Under the pieces are notes generated by a model. The model saw nothing but the letters and a program-made list of their open reading frames with translations. It had not been told where the DNA came from and ran no database searches. Shown here piece after piece: positions 1 through 8,500 of a stretch of DNA of 64,000 bases. This DNA is from Balneolaceae bacterium (GTDB taxonomy: Bacteria; Bacteroidota; Rhodothermia; Balneolales; Balneolaceae): positions 1 to 64,000 of the forward strand of contig JAFIFB010000092.1 of the NCBI GenBank assembly GCA_020832285.1, written 5' to 3'. Within the stretch, counting starts at the first letter, position 1; each line of letters begins with the position of its first letter. The position numbers were made by a program, and so were the translations under genes.

Positions 1-2
1 AC

Positions 3-141
3 TACTGTTATGTCAAAGATAAAACGTCGGGTTAAGTCATCTGACGAGTTTTTCAAAAATATACCAATGTAGATGATTGGGATGATCCCGGAACGACTCG
101 TCTGATGACTCTCTCACACTTTTACAGTTGACACGACACTA
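3..141 (+). mobile_element. MITE copy 1 (TA-flanked, ~135 bp)
   Basis: This is a copy of a short element seen three times in the window. It is bounded by TA at 3-4 and 140-141 and has imperfect terminal inverted repeats of about 44 bp. The left end reads TGTTATGTCAA after one mismatch, and the right end reads TTGACACGACAC before TA. Relative to the other copies it has lost one A in the run near 55-60, which frameshifts the internal 40-codon frame (ATG at 10-12) into an early stop. The first base after the left TA is C instead of G. No transposase is encoded. The sequence from 142 to 283 shows no recognisable feature. Confidence 0.85.
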
Positions 142-283
142 CGTTCTAACCCGGTTTTCGCTTCATGGGAATCGCTTTGCCCGGTGCTCACAGTAAATAT
201 AATAATCAAAGTGAAGATTATTGATACATAGAGGCTATGTTATTTCGCCCCATTAAAGGATCGGGATGTCCGACTTACAGGGC

Positions 284-1501
284 TCAGTCTTCCTGATTTT
301 TAAGAATTGTAAAAAAGAATGTACTCCCCTTTCCCGGCTCTGACTCCACCCAAATCTTTCCCTTGTGCTCTTCCACAATTTTTTTACTGATCGCCAGCCC
401 CATTCCGGTACCAGTTGTTAATTTGTCATCCACTTTTCTGAAGAGATCAAAGATCACCGAGTGGTATTCGGGGTCTATTCCCTTTCCATTGTCAGCTACC
501 GAAAAAAGCCATTCATCTTCTCTCTCTTCAGCATTTATAATAATTTCGGGTGAAATACCCTCTTTCCTGAATTTTAGACTATTAGATATCAAATTATTAA
601 ATAGCTGCTGTATAGGAGTTTTGTAACAAGTAATTTCAGGCATTTCGGACCAGCTTATATTTCCGCCAGCTTCCTCTAATTGTGATTGACATAACTTTTC
701 AACTTCAACAAGCAGTTCATTGAGATCTGTCTTTTCAAATTGATTGTTGATTCTGCCGATTTTTGAATACTCCAGAAGATCATTAATTAATTGATCCATT
801 CGTTCAGCACCGTCAACAGCATAATAAATATACTGCCTTGCCTTATCATCCAGCGTATCTCCATATTTCTGGTCTAACCGTTTCATGAAGGATCTGACCA
901 TCCGCAGGGGCTCTTTTAAATCGTGAGATACTGAATACGAAAAATGCTCAAGCTCATTGTTTTTATTCTTTAGTTGTTTGTTAAGGCGCAATATCTCCTG
1001 ATTCTGTTTTGCCAATTTACGCTGAGCGTTCATTAATTCATTGTTCATTTCCGAAATCTCATCATACATATCAAGAGTTGACTCACCGTCGTTGTCATTG
1101 ATTTGACTCAGTTTTTTTTCCGCACTTCGTATCTGATTTTGCTGTTCATTATTTATGAACATCATCTCATTCAGCATTTTCTGCAAAACTTTATTACCTG
1201 ATACTGCAATAACCCAAACCTGGTTCTGAATACAGCTTCCGGTAAACTTCATAGGCATCGGTTCCTTTCCTTCTCTCTTTACATACAATTCACAATTAAA
1301 AACGAAATCGTTATCTAAAATCTCTTTCCAGAATTCTGCTGCTTTTTTGATACTCTCTTTATCAACAATATCACCAAATTGAATTGGGAGCCGTTCTATA
1401 GAAATCAAACCAAGATCATCAAGCAGTACATCATTGATTTGCCCCGCCCGGTTACAAACAAAACACAACCCATTCGATATATCTTTATCCACATTCATCA
1501 T
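284..1501 (-). CDS. Soluble PAS-like sensor histidine kinase
   Basis: This is a 405-residue cytoplasmic histidine kinase with no membrane segment. Residues about 8-105 resemble a PAS fold, and about 115-187 form a long Gln/Asn/Lys-rich coiled coil. The HisKA box is SVSHDLKEPLRM with the phospho-acceptor His at 193, and the C-terminal HATPase has an N box (LFNNLISNSLKF), a G1 box (DNGKGI) and a G2 box (GTGMGLAISKK). The HDLxEPLR core is shared with four other kinases in this cluster. It starts one base after the stop of the B12-binding gene, so the two are almost certainly co-translated. That makes it the best candidate partner of the cobalamin protein. The function is clear at family level; the signal is not known. 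Confidence 0.93.
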   Translation of the reverse strand: MMNVDKDISNGLCFVCNRAGQINDVLLDDLGLISIERLPIQFGDIVDKESIKKAAEFWKEILDNDFVFNCELYVKREGKEPMPMKFTGSCIQNQVWVIAVSGNKVLQKMLNEMMFINNEQQNQIRSAEKKLSQINDNDGESTLDMYDEISEMNNELMNAQRKLAKQNQEILRLNKQLKNKNNELEHFSYSVSHDLKEPLRMVRSFMKRLDQKYGDTLDDKARQYIYYAVDGAERMDQLINDLLEYSKIGRINNQFEKTDLNELLVEVEKLCQSQLEEAGGNISWSEMPEITCYKTPIQQLFNNLISNSLKFRKEGISPEIIINAEEREDEWLFSVADNGKGIDPEYHSVIFDLFRKVDDKLTTGTGMGLAISKKIVEEHKGKIWVESEPGKGSTFFFTILKNQED

Positions 1502-1502
1502 T

Positions 1503-2561
1503 TTAGTTCATCATAGCCTTTGCTTTTAATATCGCCTGGCGAGCATTCAAAGCAGTAGCATCGGCCCCCAACTTTTCTGTCAGTTCGGGAATGATACCAA
1601 AAGGATAGCCTCCTGTCATTATTTTCAGATCTTTGAAATCGGGATTATCACGAATGTTTCGGATGATGGATTCTGCCCTGTTGATGTGAACAGGAAGCGT
1701 TACAGAAATCGCTAACAGATTTGCATCGTGCTCCCGCAGTGAATGAATAAGATGTTCTTCAGGTAAATTACTACCCATGTAGTAGGTGTCCCAGCCGTCC
1801 ATTTCAAAAAAATCTGATACCATTCGAATTCCAATTTCATGCAATTCTCTGGCTACAGTACACGCAATCAATTTCAGCCCGTTTTTTTTACCGGAAAATA
1901 TAATAGGATACAATCGCGACATAATTAACTGTGTAGCCGCAGTGCAGTAATGCTCGAGAGCTACGGTTATCTTATTTTTCTGCCAGAGTGCCCCAACTTC
2001 ATATTGTGTAGCTTGAAATATGTGCTCGTAGATATCCTCAACTGCCACGCCCTTTTCCACAAGCTGATCGATTAATAACGCGGCCTGATCGCGTTTACCT
2101 CTCAGCAAGTGATTTAAATATTGCTCTGCTTCGTCAACAAGCGGATTTCCGGGAACCAGAAACGTTTCTTCTTCAGGATCAAGGTTTTCCAGATGCTCCG
2201 CTCCTTTTTCCAAAAATAATTCTGCCATGGCAGATTCATCAGCAGAAAAATTCCGGGATATCACTTCCTTTATATATTGAATATTGTGCACCAGGTCATC
2301 GATCGGGATATTCCGGGCTTCCAGCATATTAAAGGCCCATTCAAGGTAGTGATTAAAGAGTTCCTGGCTGTCTATCTGTAACGCTTCAATTAAATAATTT
2401 AGATGATATATGGCATCTTCACGGCACTTTTCCCTGCCTTTTTCTCCATACTTTTTATCCAGCTCCGGGTGGTTTTTAAAGTGAAGGCTTGTGATTTTTT
2501 CAGCAAATTCTCTTTTTTTTGCTGTTAACTGCCGGATTATTAATTCATTTTGATTATTCAT
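1503..2561 (-). CDS. Stand-alone cobalamin-binding protein, CarH-like photoreceptor module
   Basis: This 352-residue protein has an uncharacterised helical N-terminal region (about 1-135), then a B12-binding four-helix cap (about 140-222) and a Rossmann-type B12-binding domain (about 228-350). In the cap, W193 is followed after exactly nine residues by E203-H204, which is the Wx9EH motif of adenosylcobalamin photoreceptors of the CarH family. The lower cobalt ligand motif is E239-L-H241-E-I-G244, the E/DxHxxG form. SVTLP (286-290) and GG at 317-318 match the nucleotide-loop strands. There is no MerR-type helix-turn-helix, so it is not a CarH repressor as such. Its place between histidine kinases suggests that it signals by protein contact. 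The photoreceptor role is inferred. A redox, heme or plain B12-sensing role is also possible. Confidence 0.85.
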   Translation of the reverse strand: MNNQNELIIRQLTAKKREFAEKITSLHFKNHPELDKKYGEKGREKCREDAIYHLNYLIEALQIDSQELFNHYLEWAFNMLEARNIPIDDLVHNIQYIKEVISRNFSADESAMAELFLEKGAEHLENLDPEEETFLVPGNPLVDEAEQYLNHLLRGKRDQAALLIDQLVEKGVAVEDIYEHIFQATQYEVGALWQKNKITVALEHYCTAATQLIMSRLYPIIFSGKKNGLKLIACTVARELHEIGIRMVSDFFEMDGWDTYYMGSNLPEEHLIHSLREHDANLLAISVTLPVHINRAESIIRNIRDNPDFKDLKIMTGGYPFGIIPELTEKLGADATALNARQAILKAKAMMN

Positions 2562-2627
2562 GATTCAAATGGTATTTACTTAAGGTAATATACTTGAAGT
2601 AAAGGTAGATTGCTGTAAACGCCATAA

Positions 2628-4229
2628 TTAATCAGATTTTAGAATTGTAAAATAAAAGGCACTCCCTTTACCTTCTTCTGACTCCACCCATATTCTGCCT
2701 CCATGCTCTTCAACAATTTTCTTGCAGGCTGCCAAACCAATTCCAGTACCACTGTACTCCTCATTCCTGTGTAAGCGCTGAAAAATGTCGAAAATTTTCT
2801 CATGATATTCTGATGGTATTCCAATACCATTATCTTTAACATAAAATATCCAGTGGCTTTCAGATTCTTCAGCCCCTATTTTTATTTTCGGCTTCACAGA
2901 TTCTGCATGGTAAATAAGTGCATTCTGTATTAGATTTCGAAATAATTGATGCATGGGTGATTTGGCAGCATAAACCTCAGGCAAACTCCCTGTGATTATT
3001 TCAGCCCCTTTCTCTTGAATCAGTTTTCTGTTTAGCGCAAGAGTGTTCTCTAATACTTCTTGCATATTCACCAGTTTCAGTTCTTCACTTGCAGAGTCAA
3101 TACGTGAGTATTCAAACAAATCCAGAATTACCTGTTTCATGCGCCGTGCGCCATCGGTTGCATAATAAATGTATTGCTTTCCCTTGTCATCAAGCAGATC
3201 ACCATATTTTTTTTCAAGCAGAGAAAGGAAGCTGGTAATCATTCGTAATGGTTCCTGCAAGTCGTGCGAGGTCACATATGCAAACTGCTCCAGTTCATTA
3301 TTCGATTGCAATAATTGTTTTGAGTACTCTTCCAGCTTCCTGTTTGAACTTTCCAATTCACTGGTTTTTTGGTCAACCAGCTTCTGAAGCCGTCTGGGTA
3401 CATTTGCCATATACCATAAAAAAAGACCCAAAATTAACGACAGTATAAGCCCGGTGGCAGAAAAGAGCAGTCCCGTTTGTAAATGAACCGGCGCATTTAG
3501 TAATACCTGTATTTCCCAGTTCCCAAGAGGCACAAAGGCTGTTGCATATACCCCGCGGTTAAAAAGATTTCTCTCCTCAAAAAAAACAATTGGCAAATCA
3601 ATATCAGATACTTTTGAAATTTGATACGTATAGGTTTCATTTGATCCCGAGCTATCTGTCCCTAACGCATTAATTATCGTTTCGTACCTAATTACAACTG
3701 CTGAAAATCCCCAATATTCATCATCTATCACGATAGGATAACGCCCAACCACGCCGCGGCCTCCCTGTATCAAATCAAACGGGCCTTCAAAGTAGAGATC
3801 GCCCCTTTCAAGTGCGAGCATAGCTTCCCGTCGGTGTGTTGAATTCTCAAGTACGGCGTACCCAATGGTTGGTTCATGGCCTTCCAGAGGATATGTACTT
3901 ATGATTGTATTTCCCTGCACATATTGAATCGCATCAATAAAGTCATTCAGTTCAAGGAGTTCTCTGGCAATTTCATCAAAATGGTTACCGAGAAGATCAT
4001 TTCTAATCAGATAAGCAAGCATTTTAGTAGCCGTGACACTGTGGTTTAAAGACTCTTCAAGCTGATTTTTTAAACCTATAACTTCCTGTTCAACCTGTAA
4101 AACTTCTTTCTCTTTTTGTGCCTGATATATCAGGTATGCAATGTATTGAGTAATAAATAGTGACAGCAAAAAAACCAATACCGGTAGTTTTTGTTGGATA
4201 GTCCATGATCTGATTTTTATCTTTTTCAT
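2628..4229 (-). CDS. CHASE-domain transmembrane histidine kinase
   Basis: This is a 533-residue inner-membrane sensor kinase. TM1 lies near residues 15-36. An extracytoplasmic CHASE-like domain (about 50-245) shows the pattern STYPLEGHEPTIGY, FEGPFDLIQGG and a following RYPIV segment. TM2 is at about 252-273, followed by a coiled coil, HisKA with VTSHDLQEPLRM (His322) and a HATPase with DNGIGI and GTGIGLAACKK. CHASE domains bind small extracellular ligands in other proteins; the ligand here is unknown. The ATG overlaps the stop of the upstream kinase by 4 bp (ATGA type), so the genes are translationally coupled. A 66-bp gap separates it from the B12-binding gene. Confidence 0.93.
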   Translation of the reverse strand: MKKIKIRSWTIQQKLPVLVFLLSLFITQYIAYLIYQAQKEKEVLQVEQEVIGLKNQLEESLNHSVTATKMLAYLIRNDLLGNHFDEIARELLELNDFIDAIQYVQGNTIISTYPLEGHEPTIGYAVLENSTHRREAMLALERGDLYFEGPFDLIQGGRGVVGRYPIVIDDEYWGFSAVVIRYETIINALGTDSSGSNETYTYQISKVSDIDLPIVFFEERNLFNRGVYATAFVPLGNWEIQVLLNAPVHLQTGLLFSATGLILSLILGLFLWYMANVPRRLQKLVDQKTSELESSNRKLEEYSKQLLQSNNELEQFAYVTSHDLQEPLRMITSFLSLLEKKYGDLLDDKGKQYIYYATDGARRMKQVILDLFEYSRIDSASEELKLVNMQEVLENTLALNRKLIQEKGAEIITGSLPEVYAAKSPMHQLFRNLIQNALIYHAESVKPKIKIGAEESESHWIFYVKDNGIGIPSEYHEKIFDIFQRLHRNEEYSGTGIGLAACKKIVEEHGGRIWVESEEGKGSAFYFTILKSD

Positions 4230-5581
4230 CTTCTCGTCTTAGGGAGTGTAAATTTAAATACCGAGCCTTTATTCACTTCTGATTCTACCCAGATCTTGCC
4301 GCCATGTTCTTCCACTATTTTCTTGCAAATCGCCAGACCCATCCCGGTTCCCGGATACTCCTCTTTTGTGTGCAATCTATTGAATAGCATAAAGATTTTA
4401 TCAAAGAATTTTTTTTCTATTCCAATTCCATTATCGATTACAGCAAAATCCCAATAATTCTGGTCTTCCATTGAAGTTATTTTAATTTCAGGATCCTTTT
4501 TACCATCTTGATATTTCAGAGCGTTTGAAATCAGGTTTCTAAATAGCATGTTAATGGAAACAGGTACCGCATTAATTACAGGAAGGCTATTAAACTGAAT
4601 GATTTCTGTTGAATCTCCTGAATGAGCTATTTCATTTTTTATAAGTTCATTCAACATTTCATTCAGGTCAATATTTTCTATATTTGTATGTATTCGCCCT
4701 ACTCTTGAATATTCAAGCAAATCATCTATTAATGTACCTAATCTTTTAGCACCGTCTACAGAAAAATGTATATATTTCCGGGCACGTTCATCGAGTTTTC
4801 CCTGATACCTTTTCTCCAACAGATTTAAAAATCCCTGAATCATACGCAGCGGCTCTTTCAAATCATGTGAAGCAGCATAAGCGAATTGCTCAAGCTCTTT
4901 GCTTTTCTCTTCAAGCAAAGCAAGAGACTCCTCAAGTTCCTTTTTACTCTTATTTAACTCAATCTCAGCTTCAGTTCTTTTTTTAAAGGCTGACTGTAAC
5001 CCATCAAATAATCGCGGAATCAATACAACCGAAACAGCCGATAAAAAAATTAAATTTAACGAAACAGCAATCCAGCTATCCAGCCCGTATTGAGAAACTA
5101 TCGGGCTTCTGCCGAAATCATAGTAGATAAACAGAGCGAAGAGAGTACAAACTATACTATTTATAATCAGGCTTATAACACCGTATTTAAACTCAAAAAT
5201 TAGTGAGATAAATACAGTTAAGGCAAGCAGGTATAATAAACCGGGGCCAAACGAACCCAAATCATAGAGCAGTACAATGGATACAAAGTAGAGACTTGCA
5301 CATAACAGTTTCTTTCTGAAATTTAGTGTTAGAATTGAGCTGAATGCAATAAATCCCAAACTGAGTACCACAACAAAATCGGCAAACAACAGCAAATAAA
5401 ATTCTGTAGTAATTGCCATATATACTCCCGGTATAATAGCAATAACACTAAGCGGAACGATAAAGAGTACTGTGGCTGCAAAAAGCTGATTTCTCCAATA
5501 GGCCAGTTCTGTATCTGCCAAATTTGGGTCAGTACAATTGCGTTTCACAAGTCGCTTATATTTTCGCCAAAAAAATATCAT
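4226..5581 (-). CDS. Multi-TM membrane histidine kinase
   Basis: This is a 451-residue kinase whose N-terminal half (about 30-190) is a hydrophobic domain with roughly six membrane helices and no sizeable extracytoplasmic loop. That layout resembles the integral-membrane sensor modules of the MASE/7TM type, but I do not recognise a named one. A coiled coil at about 196-232 leads to HisKA, AASHDLKEPLRM (His239), and a HATPase with FRNLISNALKY, DNGIGI and GTGMGLAICKK. It sits 8 bp downstream of the giant PAS kinase and overlaps the CHASE kinase by 4 bp, so it is part of one transcription unit. Confidence 0.92.
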   Translation of the reverse strand: MIFFWRKYKRLVKRNCTDPNLADTELAYWRNQLFAATVLFIVPLSVIAIIPGVYMAITTEFYLLLFADFVVVLSLGFIAFSSILTLNFRKKLLCASLYFVSIVLLYDLGSFGPGLLYLLALTVFISLIFEFKYGVISLIINSIVCTLFALFIYYDFGRSPIVSQYGLDSWIAVSLNLIFLSAVSVVLIPRLFDGLQSAFKKRTEAEIELNKSKKELEESLALLEEKSKELEQFAYAASHDLKEPLRMIQGFLNLLEKRYQGKLDERARKYIHFSVDGAKRLGTLIDDLLEYSRVGRIHTNIENIDLNEMLNELIKNEIAHSGDSTEIIQFNSLPVINAVPVSINMLFRNLISNALKYQDGKKDPEIKITSMEDQNYWDFAVIDNGIGIEKKFFDKIFMLFNRLHTKEEYPGTGMGLAICKKIVEEHGGKIWVESEVNKGSVFKFTLPKTRR

Positions 5582-5589
5582 TTAAAATC

Positions 5590-8500
5590 TTATTCCGTTG
5601 ACTTGGCAATTGTAAAATAAAACGTACTCCCCTTCCCTTCTTCCGACTCCAGCCATATCTCACCCCCGTGCATCTCTACAATTTTTTTGCAGATAGCCAG
5701 CCCTACACCAGTCCCGCTGTATTCATCTTTATGGTGCAGCCTTTGAAAAATATTAAAAATTTTCTCTTTGTACTCTTCTTTGATCCCGATTCCGTTGTCT
5801 TTTACCGAAAACCCCCAGTGAGTTTCGGTTTCTATACTTGAAATTTTAACATTGGGCATATGATCATTTTCATGATATTTCAGCGCATTGTTCATAAGGT
5901 TCTGAAACAGTTGCTGCAACGGTCCCCTGGCCGCAAATACTACAGGCATGTTCTCCCAGGTTACAGTTGCGCCTTTCTCTTCAATTAATTTATGATGAAG
6001 TGATTTTATGTTTTCCAGAATTTCATTGATATCCACTTCGCTTTTTTCCATATCAATCCGGCCAACCCGCGAAAATTCGAGCAGATCCAGAATAATCTGC
6101 CTCATTCGCCGGGCTCCGTCTGTTGCAAAATAGATATACTTTTTCCCTTTCTCATCCAGCACATCCTCATACTTTCGTTCAAGCTGGGCAAGAAAACTGG
6201 TTATCATCCGAAGCGGCTCCTGCAAGTCGTGCGAAGCGACAAAAGCAAACTGCTCCAGTTCTTCGTTCGAACGGGCCAGTTCCTTTGCCTGTACTTTCAA
6301 AGATTGGTTCAGATCTTTCAGCTTCTCTTCTGCCTGTTTTCTTTCGGTAATATCTTTGAAAAACACTGAAATTCCATTTTGGGATGGATACACATTCACA
6401 TCAAACCACCTGCCAATGGGTTTATAATAGTCCTCAAACTTCAGTGGTATTCGTTCTTTAAGTGCCTTGTTGTATTGTTGATAAGATTTTTGTGCAAGAT
6501 TTTTATCGAATACATCCCATAAGTACTGGTTCAACACCTTCTCTTTTGTAGTGAGAAGAAGCTCTTCTGCCTGGTTATTCCAGTATTCAACAATTAAATT
6601 ATTATCAACAGCAAAAAAACCATCCCCGATACTTTCCAGAATTCTGTTTTTCTCATTCAGAAGTTTCTTGCGATCGTTCTCTATATGATTTCTTTCAATG
6701 GCAACTGCAAGATTAGAAGTGATGGTTTTTAGCGTACGAATCTCTTCTTCACTCCACTTTGTCTCCTCCGTACAGTTGTCAAATCCTACAAATCCGTAAA
6801 AAACTCCCTGTACATTCACCGGTATAGCGAGAAAGGTTTTAATATCCTGATCTTCCATCACATACCGTGTAGTGGTACCCTCATCTACCTTGCTTAATGA
6901 TGTCATACTTTGATGACCATTTATCATTGGATCAACAAGTTCTGGCACCTCTTTGAACGGAATTTCTTCAAGATCGGGGTTATTCATTTGCGGAGTGATT
7001 CCCTCTCTGCACCACTCCAGTTTCTGAGTGGTATATCCCTCCCCTGTTACCGGATCAAACCGGTTTTCAAAATAGTAAACTCTGTCTGACCGAACCGCTT
7101 CACCGATCATTTCAAGATGATTTTTCAACGCTTCAAACCAATCTGAATAGTCCAGCAGTGATGCATTCAGGCTTGCAATTACATTGATATGCCTGTTTCT
7201 TTCTTCGAGTTCTAATTCAGTAACTTTTCTGAGATGAATATCCTGGAAACTGCCATAAATCCGTACGCATTTTCCGTCAACCATTTCAGACTGCCCGATA
7301 CAGCGTATCCACTTTTCATTTCCTTTTGCCGTATTGGATAAAAGCTCAAGGTCATATGGTTCTCCATCATTGATTGCTTTCTCTACGGCATTCTGGATCA
7401 GCACTTTACTTTCGGGAGTGTAAAATTCAAATCCGCCGGTCAGTGCAGGATTGTAGTCCTCGCCCACCTCAAGAATTTCTTTGGTCATGTCCGACCAGTA
7501 CATTTCGTTGTCATTCTTTCGAAGATCCAGTTCCCAGCTGCCTATTTTTGCTAATCGATTAGCCTGGTCAAGTAGTTCTTCCAGCTCTTTTTGTTCTGTT
7601 ATATCTTTTGCTACGCTGTATGCAACTGCTTCTTCAAAAAATACTTTGTACGACCAGGATAACCAGATCACTTGCCCTGATTTTTTTATAAATCTGTTTT
7701 CAAAATATGATTTATATTCTCCACTGTTTGCGCTCTCATACTCCTGTATCGTTCTCTCACGGTCTTCAGGGTGAACAAATTCAATAAATGGCGTGGTAAG
7801 TAACTCTTCTTTTGAATACCCTAAAATTTCACAAAAAGCCGGATTCAATTTCTTCAAATAACCATCAAATCCTGCTACTATAATCCCGTCAGGGGCTGAA
7901 TCAAATATCCTTGAAAGCTCTTCTTCCAGTTGTTTCCGGTTTATCTCTGACACAAGCTGAACAGCCAACTCCCTGAAAATAGGTGAATAATAGGGCTCTG
8001 TTTTCAGATCCTCCTTTACTGCAAGAACCAGCACTCCTGTTACATCTTTACCATCGATTACAGGATATGAAAATCCCGTTTTTAACCCGGAGTTTTTGGC
8101 CAGTTTATTTCGGAGGAAGGTTTTCCGATTATCCAGGTTTCTCCAAAATAACGGCTTATTCTTTTTCCAGGTATTGCCTGGTAATCCCATACCTTTATTA
8201 AATACTAAAGCTTCCCCTGGATCTGTGTGAAATTCTTCAGATACACCGGGTGAATAATGATTTGCAAGTAGTTGTAACTGTTTCTTGTCCCGATCTGTCA
8301 TCCAAAATTCAGCAAGATCGAATTTTTTCAATTCAATGATATGATTGATTGTCTTCTGTAATGCACCTTTCAGATCATCGGCCTCATTAAATGCAAAACT
8401 AACATTAGCGGCCAATGATTTTTGATACTCTCTGATTTTTTGGTCTGTAATATCCTCCATAGCACCGATCACCCGGGCAGGTTTCCCGGAATCATCACGT

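Noticed and set aside
1503-2561. Calling the B12 protein a CarH/LitR transcription repressor
   Set aside because: There is no MerR-type helix-turn-helix, so only the light-sensing module is similar.
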